Shown one piece after another: positions 46,491-54,469 of a stretch of 64,000 nucleotides of DNA; within the stretch, counting starts at the first letter, position 1, and every line of letters starts with the position of its first letter. The DNA is from Leisingera aquimarina DSM 24565. Its GTDB lineage: Bacteria > Pseudomonadota > Alphaproteobacteria > Rhodobacterales > Rhodobacteraceae. The stretch is taken from contig NZ_KI421504.1 in assembly GCF_000473165.1 (NCBI RefSeq), positions 2,205,958 to 2,269,957 on the forward strand, in the 5' to 3' direction. A program made the translations under genes and the position numbers. The notes below the pieces were generated by a model, which was not told the origin of the DNA, did not search any database, and was given only the letters and a program-made list of their open reading frames with translations.

Positions 46491-48389
46491 TCAATTTCTG
46501 AGTGATCGGCTATCCCGCGTGTATTTGCGGCCGACTACCAGCTTTGAGTTCTCGAGCTCAGGCGCAATTTTCGACGTTGTGTAGATAAGTTGATGAGGTT
46601 CTTTGCTCTCCTGCGAGAGCTTTATTAGCAGTCTCTGAAAGTTCCAGGACCTTTCTTCGACCATCCCTTTGTCTTCGATATTGTCAAACAACATCCAGCG
46701 CGGAAGTTTGAACTTCTTGTCAACAAGTGATGATCGAAACATAGCAGCAGCAAAGCTGTTTTTTAGAACAATCATACCGCTCGCGCTGCCGGCGCGATTT
46801 TTCTCACCATTTATTGCCATCCAATCTTCTGAAAAATCAAATTCAACGTGTTCAACTTTTCCAAAGTCGCTGTACTCCTGCAGATCTTCATCCAAAAGCT
46901 TTTTGGCTTCAGTTGAAATTGTAGAATATGCCTTTGCTTTTCGCGCTCCCTGCTTTCGCTCTATAGACGTTATCTCGTTGTTCAATCTTGTTAGTTGGTT
47001 GTTGAGGTCTTCCTTGGCGTCGGATGCAGATTTTATCTTTTCTGCAATTTCGAGTCTCTTTTGCAAGCTCTCGAGCTCGCTATCAATAAAACCTATTTTC
47101 CGACTTAACTCTGCGACCTCTGCTTCTCTCCCAAAAGATGAGCTCGATCGAGAAAACTCCAAAGTTGCTGCGGTCTTTCGCAGTGCGCGTTTCGCTACTT
47201 TTAGGGTGGATTTTTTTTCCTTCAGTTCGGAAACACGTTCAGCTTGCAGGGAAAGGGATTCTTTTAACTGCATTTGGAGATCTAACTTAACAGCAAGAGT
47301 CCTGGAAGAGTCCTCCTCCTTAGATCGCGGCGTGTCACAAAGTTGACAATGACCTACTTCTTTAGTCTGGACGGGAGCAAAACAGGACGGGCAGTATTCA
47401 AAATCCAAGTGACCTAATGCGGAAAACGTTTCAGATGCCACCTCGAAGTCTCTAAGAGATTGTTCTAAATGCTCTATGAAGCCATCGGCGTCATCAATTT
47501 CATATCCCAATGTTTCAACGTCATCTTCGAGATCGCGCACTTGTCGTCTTGCTGAGTTATATGCCCTGGTCGCTTCCTTTCTGTTCTTGGCAATTTCAGG
47601 CGGCTCCTCTTCGATCTCACTGTTTGTCAGCAAGTTTTCGATCACGGCAAGGAGATTTGAGCGCTCCTCCTGAGATGCTTTCATCGCAGTTTCGATGTGT
47701 TCAGTGAGGATTTTTTCGCCGTACCCGGAAGCTACAGACACAAGGTTTCTGTACAGCGTGACAGCGGAATCATATTTCTTTCTGACTTCTCTGAGCTTCA
47801 TTTGCTTTTCGAAGAGGTCGTAACCACCGACACCAGCAAGGAGGTCGCCAACTGCTTGGCGGGTTTGCCACTTGTCAAAGCTTTCTACTCGGAAAATTCT
47901 CTGAACTGGCGTGAGCTGATCAACATAAAGCAGTCTCAGTATTTGGTGCATGGTGATGTTGCTGGAGCCATCACTTATTGCTTCCGGCAGGCCCATGGCC
48001 TTGAAAAGAACTTGGCTAAAACTGTAGCCGTGTTCTGGGCGCATGTAAGGTAGTTCTTGCCAGTTTCCTGATCCGCTCTCAAGTGCTTGCTGCATTTCTC
48101 CGAAGTAGATTTCCATTGGACGTGTTTTCTTGGTTGATACCGCACGCCGCAAAGTCATTTTTCCTGACGGTGTTGTGATTTCAATAAGTGTGTTTTCAGC
48201 CCTGGATGCTGATGGTTTCCACTCCGTTAGGTCCCCACCAAGGCCGAAGAAAATAAAGTCAGCAATCGTTGATTTACCACCTCCGTTAGAGCCATGGATG
48301 ATATTGACACCATCGTGGAAGGTCTCGTCGTAGAGTGCTGAGCTGCCGCGGGTGACAAGAAGCCGATTGAGGCGAAGTCTGGAAGTCAT
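46491..48389 (-). CDS. ABC-3C system ABC/SMC-like ATPase
   Basis: 632 residues. Walker A GSNGGGKST (33-41) opens an AAA_23/Rad50-like ATPase; a long coiled coil follows, interrupted by a zinc-hook-like 'YCPSCFAPVQTKEVGHCQLC' near the middle, and the C-terminal half has 'SASGMIVLKNSFAAAMF' and 'FKLPRWMLFDNIEDKGM', the Walker B equivalent. It is last of three overlapping genes (4-bp overlap with the middle component). In ABC-three-component systems the ATPase is thought to detect foreign or aberrant DNA and release the effector. Intact. Confidence 0.85.
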   Translation of the reverse strand: MTSRLRLNRLLVTRGSSALYDETFHDGVNIIHGSNGGGKSTIADFIFFGLGGDLTEWKPSASRAENTLIEITTPSGKMTLRRAVSTKKTRPMEIYFGEMQQALESGSGNWQELPYMRPEHGYSFSQVLFKAMGLPEAISDGSSNITMHQILRLLYVDQLTPVQRIFRVESFDKWQTRQAVGDLLAGVGGYDLFEKQMKLREVRKKYDSAVTLYRNLVSVASGYGEKILTEHIETAMKASQEERSNLLAVIENLLTNSEIEEEPPEIAKNRKEATRAYNSARRQVRDLEDDVETLGYEIDDADGFIEHLEQSLRDFEVASETFSALGHLDFEYCPSCFAPVQTKEVGHCQLCDTPRSKEEDSSRTLAVKLDLQMQLKESLSLQAERVSELKEKKSTLKVAKRALRKTAATLEFSRSSSSFGREAEVAELSRKIGFIDSELESLQKRLEIAEKIKSASDAKEDLNNQLTRLNNEITSIERKQGARKAKAYSTISTEAKKLLDEDLQEYSDFGKVEHVEFDFSEDWMAINGEKNRAGSASGMIVLKNSFAAAMFRSSLVDKKFKLPRWMLFDNIEDKGMVEERSWNFQRLLIKLSQESKEPHQLIYTTSKIAPELENSKLVVGRKYTRDSRSLRN

Positions 48390-48901
48390 AGAATAGGCCC
48401 TCGCGCCGGAATGCCGGCTCTCCTCACCAGGCCCTTGGGGCCGGTGACTGGCAAGTTTCCAACGTCTTTGATCAGAAAGGAAAGCAGATACTTTTCTGCC
48501 ATCCGTTGCCTTTCTACTGCTTGAAGTATCGATTGGGGGACATTCTCAAGCATTAAGTGAGCGCGATGGTCTCGAAGGGAGTCTCGCCTTAAGAGACCGC
48601 GACCTGTAAGTTGTTTAAGTGCCGTGGATTGAAACACTTGCAAGTCTTGCCAAATTGCGGCGGTCCCGGGCAATCGGATGAAGTACTTGTTGGGATGAGT
48701 AATCTTTAGTTTTCTAAAGTTAGACTTTTGTTCGTTAGGTAGTGAGAGACGGTAAAGGAGTGGGGGGTAAAGGAAAAACATGTCCAGGATCCGCAGTTTT
48801 TCAACCCGTATGGCTCCGCCGTCTTCCTTGAGAAGAGAGATTATTCGAAATGCGCAATGGTAGGGATCGCGCGACGAGTGCCAAATTCTGTAATCAGTCA
48901 T
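48386..48901 (-). CDS. ABC-3C system middle component
   Basis: 171 residues, winged-helix-like and rich in aromatics: 'DPYHCAFRIISLLKEDGGAIRVEKLRILDMFFLYPPLLY', then 'TALKQLTGRGLLRRDSL'. This matches the small helical middle component that bridges ATPase and effector in ABC-3C systems. It overlaps the effector gene end by 8 bp and the ATPase start by 4 bp. No catalytic motif. Family assignment rests on pattern and gene order rather than on a search. Confidence 0.75.
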   Translation of the reverse strand: MTDYRIWHSSRDPYHCAFRIISLLKEDGGAIRVEKLRILDMFFLYPPLLYRLSLPNEQKSNFRKLKITHPNKYFIRLPGTAAIWQDLQVFQSTALKQLTGRGLLRRDSLRDHRAHLMLENVPQSILQAVERQRMAEKYLLSFLIKDVGNLPVTGPKGLVRRAGIPARGPIL

Positions 48902-50158
48902 TGTCCCAGGCCAAATGGCAATTCCCTGCTAAATAATAAAGTACTTCATCTACATGGTTGGCTGTAATTTCATGGTCCTGTGTGGAATGGGCTTTCACGC
49001 AAGGAGCGATAACGTTGTCTTGTATTTCATCATCAATTGCTTTGTGGTCTCCCGATTCAGCGATAACTCTCGTTACATGCCTATTGAAACGAGACTCCAC
49101 ATCAGACATCAGCTTGGTGTAGCGTGTGATGGCGGCAGGTTGAGCGAGGCGGCTTCGTAGCTCTGAGGCGAACCGCTCCTATTTACGCCGAGCATCCCGA
49201 ACCAAGTACTCTCTGTGTGCGTCTTCCAATTTTGTTTTTAGGTCTCGCCTGTCTTCTGCGGCAACTGTGGTGAAGTATTCATAGTCAGACAAAATTACCT
49301 GCGAGCAGTCAGCCAGTGGGTCGCTATTTTCATGAACCTTCTCCTTCGAAGAGACGACGTCTCCTGTCGAAGATCCGCCGCCTCCGGTTGCTTGGCCGGT
49401 TTGGCTTAAGACCTTTCTGATAGTGGTGGATACTGACCTGTAAACTCTGGATTCTTTGTTTTCAGGTTTGCAAATGTTCGTGTGGTTAGCCTCTACAGCT
49501 ATGGGTTCACTTCCCAGAACTCCGGGGTCCGCCGTAACCTGATCTACTACCCGAATTCCCCAAGTGTCCTTTGTTTCATAGAAAGACTTAACGACTAATC
49601 CCTTACGGTTTGCTGTGTTCCGGAAGTGGCTGTTTAAGTCGAGTAGTGCATCTTCAGCGTACAGGAGTTGCTTAGCCTGTTGGCTCGTAAAGTCTCTTAG
49701 GACAGCGTCAATCGCAGTAGCAACTTTTGCACCCTGATGGGGGGTTCCCAAAAACACCATACCTTTGATTGATCGACCAAGCTCCGTGAAGTCTGAATCA
49801 AGCGAGTCCTCATACTTGCGCAGAATTCGTTTGGCGATCAGGCCCCCTAAGCTGTGACAGATGATAGGAGGTTTGGTGAGCGAACATGCCTGGAAATTAG
49901 GTCGTCTGCAATCATGGTCGCAATGTCTTGGATGGAAACGCCACTTCCCTTGAGAATACTTGCGAATTTTGAGGAGTCGTAGCCCGCTACGAAGACCTGA
50001 CAATCTGCGAAGTCTTCCGAGATCCAAAGGGGCCAAAACGCGCCTTTGCGCAGGCACCAAGTCTTCTCGATATCACCGCCAAGCCCGTGGATAAACACAA
50101 TATCTAACTTTGGATGCTTTGGGGGGGTGGTACAGTTGGTAGGAAAAATTTGCTTCAA
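48894..50158 (-). pseudogene. ABC-3C effector: alpha/beta hydrolase plus ABC-3C C-terminal domain, disrupted
   Basis: One gene in two frames with an extra stop. From the ATG at 50158 the hydrolase starts 'KLDIVFIHGLGGDIEKTW' (oxyanion loop). The frame must shift at about 49870-49900 to continue into 'KPPIICHSLGGLIAKRIL', which holds the nucleophile Ser (H-S-L-G-G), then 'GMVFLGTPHQG'. At 49179-49181 an in-frame TAG interrupts the C-terminal domain; the same frame then runs on through 'ERFASELRSRLAQPAAITRY' to 'HVDEVLYYLAGNCHLAWDND', the usual ABC-3C ending. The total length is one base short of a multiple of three, fitting a single-base deletion. The hydrolase should be a lipase- or esterase-type toxin, here probably inactive unless these are sequencing errors. 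Confidence 0.75.
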
Positions 50159-50454
50159 TGCATTTGCTCGAATTCGGGGCTAAACCTTTGATCGCCAGGA
50201 TATACTCTTGGCTCATACCTGCAACCATCAATTGATCCCAAGTCTCCGATCATTGCATTGAGCTTTCTGATCGTTCGGACCTCTCCACCTTTTCGCCTTG
50301 GCTGCTCACATGCATCAGGTGCTGGCGTTGTTGGGACGCATATCGGATCCAAAAAGGTTCTGGAGGTGCTCCATCGCCTGGTCTGGGCCGCAAGAAGCCG
50401 ATTGTAGTCACGGACTCTTCCTACCTCGCATGCGAGCGCATCAGTATTGTCCAC
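50155..50454 (-). CDS. Short hypothetical frame between HEPN-like gene and ABC-3C effector
   Basis: About 99 codons if started at a GTG at 50454; the stop overlaps the effector ATG (ATGA), which is the main reason to list it. The translation ends 'EVRTIRKLNAMIGDLGSIDGCRYEPRVYPGDQRFSPEFEQMH'. No family or convincing ribosome site; it may be a decayed gene. Confidence 0.3.
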   Translation of the reverse strand: MDNTDALACEVGRVRDYNRLLAAQTRRWSTSRTFLDPICVPTTPAPDACEQPRRKGGEVRTIRKLNAMIGDLGSIDGCRYEPRVYPGDQRFSPEFEQMH

Positions 50455-50920
50455 TAAAACTTGTTTGCAGGACGTCGTCTTCGCGCAGTATCTGATCGAC
50501 AAGGAAAAGTGTCGCTGCAAAGAGACGCTGGTTGCGATCAGCATCAGGGTCGCCACTTTTCCCGCCATGAAAGAGATTGTTCCGCACGCGCCGCATCGCG
50601 CTGATTAGATCTTGAATTGACGTGACTTTCGCATGTTGCTCCCAGATCAATCTTCCAGTCTCATCAATGACCTGTTTTTTCGGCGGGGTTTCTATCAAGA
50701 CCTGTAGTTCCTGAGTGTCCTTGAATTTCGCCCAAAACGGAGCGCCGAGCTTTTCGTTGGTGTATTCCTCCCAGTTCACCTCAGCAACTTGCCTCCGTCC
50801 AGGTTTCCCGTAGCCGATATCTTTCAGTGCGAACTCCAAGCGCATCATAACTTTGAACAGTTTGATACCCTCGTCAGAGACTTCTTCGGCTTTCGAATTG
50901 TCAACATCTTGGCTGGTCAA
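50441..50920 (-). CDS. HEPN-like small protein
   Basis: 159 residues. The C-terminal half contains 'LISAMRRVRNNLFHGGKSGDPD', the R-N-x3-H motif of HEPN domains, in an all-helical context ('NQRLFAATLFLVDQILREDDVLQTSF'). HEPN proteins are often RNases or RNA-binding partners in conflict systems. It lies 36 bp after the helicase gene on the same strand and may belong to that operon or to the ABC-3C cluster. Confidence 0.65.
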   Translation of the reverse strand: MTSQDVDNSKAEEVSDEGIKLFKVMMRLEFALKDIGYGKPGRRQVAEVNWEEYTNEKLGAPFWAKFKDTQELQVLIETPPKKQVIDETGRLIWEQHAKVTSIQDLISAMRRVRNNLFHGGKSGDPDADRNQRLFAATLFLVDQILREDDVLQTSFSGQY

Positions 50921-50956
50921 TTTCTTCTCCCCTATTTTCCTTCGTGCTCAGAATGA

Positions 50957-53149
50957 TCACCTCATTGCCGAGGTTTCTCGGTAACCTTCAGTGCCGCACA
51001 AACTCTTTTGAAGAAATGCAATATCCAAGCGCGATGAAAGTGTGTCCTGGGCAAGCAAACCCTCGGTCAGATAGCCATGGAACTTCTCGAATACCAGATT
51101 TGGCGAATGCGCAAACAAATCCACAGCCTCATTTGATGATAGTCGGGCAAGAGCTTGATGCAGCGACGTTCCAGCTTCTCCTGCATCTACTATGAGGAAG
51201 CCGTCATACTGCTCGACCTCAAATCCGACAGCGCCCAGTGCCAAGGCCAATGTGGTCGATTTGACAGTTCCGCAACGGGTTGCGAGAGCGTGCGAGGTTT
51301 GTCCGAGTTCCACGACATTTGCACCTGAGAAACCCCAGCGCCGAAAACTGCTGCGAGCCTCTTTGAGTAGCCCTAAAGCGACTTGGTCCATATACGCCGG
51401 TTCAAAATCGCGCTCGAAGATTTCAAACATTTTTTCAATAACTCGGTCATGGATCATTCCCGGGTCGCCACCAAACAATGGAGGAACGCCAGTCTTTGCA
51501 TGTTTCACAAAGATGACTTTTTCCAGATCATGGATTTCCTGGACTACCCATCTGCGCCCAGAGAAAATGAGAAGCATGCCCGGAGACAGGATGTTCTCAA
51601 TAGGTAGAGTCCCAAGCTCTTTCCCGTCTGCTACAAGGCGGAACTCTTCGGGCGTCTTGAACACAGCGTAGAAACTGTAGTGCTCGACCAGACGCTCCCC
51701 CGCAGCCCCCAGCAAGAGAAGACCGTCAGAAGACTGTTCGATCAGACCGGCTTCAGCTCGTCCCATTGCCCTGAGAACATCCAAAAACAAGTCCGTGTCG
51801 ACCTGTCGGAACGGTCCTTCCTGACATAAAAGGCGATAGAGCCTGCTTGCTTGGGCTCCTCCGCGTTCTGCAATGACGGAAAGAACCTGGTGAACCAGCG
51901 TGGATAGGTGGAGAGCATCCGGTCTCGGGGGTTCGCACCACCCCTCGAGCAACAGTTCGATCATCGCAATGGACCGGACCAAACCGAGCCTTAGCTGATC
52001 CACAAAGCTGCTTTTGCTATCGAGCCTTGCTTCAATTGCATATTGGCGCAGGATCGCGGGTTGTCCTTCACGGCGCCCTGACCGCCCCAGCCTTTGTCGC
52101 AAAGCCGCTACGCTGAAAGGCGCTCCGACTTGGGCGACACAGGTCACATCGCCGATGTCGATCCCCAATTCCAACGTCGAAGTGCAAACAGCGGTGGTCG
52201 GCTGGTTTGCGTCTTTCAGCCGCTTTTCAACGAAGTCCCGGTGTTCCCGGGAAAGGCTGGCGTGATGTGGATAGAACTCCTGTGGCAGGTGTGATTTCTC
52301 ACAGAGCTCTCGCAGCCGGTCTGCGTATACTTCGACATGGTCACGCCTGCCTGCAAAAACGAGGTTGTCGCTGCCACGCAAGTGCTGAAACAAGTGCTCA
52401 GAGACGGCATCCGTTGCCGAAGGTGTGTTTTCACCTTCACCACCAGACACGTATCCCCGCAATTGCAAGAGAAGTTCGGCCTCTCCTCCCTCAGCTTTGA
52501 TTAACTTGACAGCATCGGCGTTGTCCGGCCGCAGGTAAGCCCTGGCCATGTTCATATCACCAAGAGTTGCTGACAAGCCGATACGGCGGATTGGCCGCTT
52601 CACAGCTATTTCCAGCCGAGTCAGTAGTGAGCGCATTTGCACGCCGCGCTCACTGTCCAAAACGCTATGTAGTTCATCGATCACAACTGCCCGCGTTGCG
52701 CCAAAGAGGCGTGGAATTTCGAGGCCGCGCCGGACGAACAATGCCTCAAGGGATTCAGGTGTGATCAACAAAATGCCTTTTGGCGATTTCATTGCGCGGG
52801 ATTTCACGCTGCTGGAAACATCACCATGCCAAGGATAAACCGGCAACTCTGCGTCACGGCAGAGGTCTTCAAGGCGCATGGCCTGATCAGTAATCAGGGC
52901 CTTGAGAGGGCCGATGTATAGTAGATCAAAACCACTGACGGTGGCTGGATCGTCCAAAACCTGTGAAATCAACGGCAGAAATGCAGCCTCTGTCTTTCCT
53001 CCCGCAGTTGAAGCCGAGATGATGACATCGCGGTCACTGCCAGTAACCGTATGAACCGCATCCGCTTGTATCTGGCGTAACTCACGCCAGCCTTTCGAAC
53101 GCACCCATTTCTGAACGGGGTGTGCGAGCTTATCGAAAGCAGTCGTCAT
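50957..53149 (-). CDS. DEAD/DEAH-box helicase, Lhr/BrxHI-like
   Basis: 730 residues, superfamily 2. Walker A is STAGGKT (47-53), motif II DELH (158-161), motif III 'GLSATLGD', and motif VI 'LRQRLGRSGRREGQP'; 'TSTLELGIDIGDV' is the Lhr-type motif V. The C-terminal 300 residues are helical and not recognised. Lhr-like helicases of this layout serve as BrxHI in type 2 BREX, beside a BrxD ATPase, and the gene just upstream here is BrxD-like. The gap to it is 9 bp. DNA or RNA unwinding is expected. Confidence 0.88.
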   Translation of the reverse strand: MTTAFDKLAHPVQKWVRSKGWRELRQIQADAVHTVTGSDRDVIISASTAGGKTEAAFLPLISQVLDDPATVSGFDLLYIGPLKALITDQAMRLEDLCRDAELPVYPWHGDVSSSVKSRAMKSPKGILLITPESLEALFVRRGLEIPRLFGATRAVVIDELHSVLDSERGVQMRSLLTRLEIAVKRPIRRIGLSATLGDMNMARAYLRPDNADAVKLIKAEGGEAELLLQLRGYVSGGEGENTPSATDAVSEHLFQHLRGSDNLVFAGRRDHVEVYADRLRELCEKSHLPQEFYPHHASLSREHRDFVEKRLKDANQPTTAVCTSTLELGIDIGDVTCVAQVGAPFSVAALRQRLGRSGRREGQPAILRQYAIEARLDSKSSFVDQLRLGLVRSIAMIELLLEGWCEPPRPDALHLSTLVHQVLSVIAERGGAQASRLYRLLCQEGPFRQVDTDLFLDVLRAMGRAEAGLIEQSSDGLLLLGAAGERLVEHYSFYAVFKTPEEFRLVADGKELGTLPIENILSPGMLLIFSGRRWVVQEIHDLEKVIFVKHAKTGVPPLFGGDPGMIHDRVIEKMFEIFERDFEPAYMDQVALGLLKEARSSFRRWGFSGANVVELGQTSHALATRCGTVKSTTLALALGAVGFEVEQYDGFLIVDAGEAGTSLHQALARLSSNEAVDLFAHSPNLVFEKFHGYLTEGLLAQDTLSSRLDIAFLQKSLCGTEGYRETSAMR

Positions 53150-53158
53150 CGTGCTAAT

Positions 53159-54469
53159 TTACAGCCGGAAGCTGACGAGGTCGTCATTGTCCTCGGTTGG
53201 CAGCGATCCGGTAGCTTCGTCGATGTCACTGAGGTCATCTCCTTGATCGTCAGCGACCTCAATCTGATCAATCAGGTCAGACCACATCACTCCTGGGTTT
53301 TGTTCCAGAACCGCAAGCAGGTTTACAAAGGCGGTGACAGTGTTACGGGGGGTACGGAAATAGGCTTCTCCAATGCGCTCGGAACAATGTGTCATAAACG
53401 CTTCCAGCGCACTGTCAGGCAATGCAGCCTCTTCTCCCTGCATGACGCGGCGAACGTTCGCCAGCAGAACAAACAGATCTTCCGGGGTCAGACTTGCCAA
53501 GCGTATGACTGGGCCGGACAAATCCACGAGACCATCCCGTGCAAAGGTGTTTTCAGCGAGGCGCGATTGAAGCGCCTCATAGCTGTAAAGCCCCCGTCGG
53601 GTATTCATCAGAAACTCCGGTGTGCCGCCCATCAGGAACCCCAGGTTCTGCGCGCTGCCCTGGAGCACATCATTCAAGATGCGCAAGATTTGCTCATAAT
53701 TGGCGTTACGGGCTTGTGAAGAGGTGAGTTTATAGAGGTTCACCATCTCATCCATGCCAACAAGCAGGCCTTTGTAACCGGCTTCTATCGTAAATGCAGA
53801 CATCAGCTTGAGGTGGTCATAAACACTTGCGTCATTGACGATTGTACGGACACCAAGAGCCTTGTGAGCATCCGTGCGCGTAGCATACTCCCCGCGAAGC
53901 CACCGTAGCGCCGCAGATTTCAGCTCGTCGTCACCAGTTTCGTGACCTTCCCAGTAGCGCCTGACCACTTCGGCGAAATCGAACCCACCAGTCAACTCCT
54001 CGAAGTGTGCAAGCTTCTCGCGGATGACGTTCCCTGTCGGCAGGTCACGCGCTTCAGCATCTCGATGTGCAGTAGAGACAAATCGCTCCACAATGCTGGC
54101 CAGCGCTCCCCCGTCGGGCTTTGTACGGGTCGAGAGGTTGCGGGCCATTTCCGCGTAGAGACCACGTGCCTGTCCCCCGGTTGCATGGATGCGACGATCC
54201 GGAGCGAGATCGGCGAACATAACCACCAGTCCTTTCTCGAGTGCCACAAGTCGGATCAAGTTCATGAAGAACGTTTTTCCCGAACCGTACTCGCCGATGA
54301 TGAACCGGATGGCGGACCCTCCGTCGGCGATACGATCCATGTCCTTGACCAATTCTTCGATCTCGCGCACCCGTCCGACCTGGATATGTCGCAATCCCAA
54401 CTTGGGCACGACGCCTGCTCGCAGAGCTTGAACAATGGCATCACGTTCACGGGGTTTAAGCCTCGACAT
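53159..54469 (-). CDS. BrxD-like (DUF2791) ATP-binding protein
   Basis: 436 residues from MSRLKPRERD, with GAGGAG 9 bases before the ATG. Walker A is GEYGSGKT (59-66), preceded by 'HIQVGRVREIEELVKDMDRI'; Walker B is 'GLLVGMDEMVNL' with Asp240-Glu241; 'NLGFLMGGTPEFL' and 'SRLAENTF' give the sensor and arginine-finger region. This fits the ATPase family called BrxD in BREX type 2. The acidic tail 'DDQGDDLSDIDEATGS' may contact a partner. It overlaps the TerB-domain gene by 14 bp. Confidence 0.85.
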   Translation of the reverse strand: MSRLKPRERDAIVQALRAGVVPKLGLRHIQVGRVREIEELVKDMDRIADGGSAIRFIIGEYGSGKTFFMNLIRLVALEKGLVVMFADLAPDRRIHATGGQARGLYAEMARNLSTRTKPDGGALASIVERFVSTAHRDAEARDLPTGNVIREKLAHFEELTGGFDFAEVVRRYWEGHETGDDELKSAALRWLRGEYATRTDAHKALGVRTIVNDASVYDHLKLMSAFTIEAGYKGLLVGMDEMVNLYKLTSSQARNANYEQILRILNDVLQGSAQNLGFLMGGTPEFLMNTRRGLYSYEALQSRLAENTFARDGLVDLSGPVIRLASLTPEDLFVLLANVRRVMQGEEAALPDSALEAFMTHCSERIGEAYFRTPRNTVTAFVNLLAVLEQNPGVMWSDLIDQIEVADDQGDDLSDIDEATGSLPTEDNDDLVSFRL

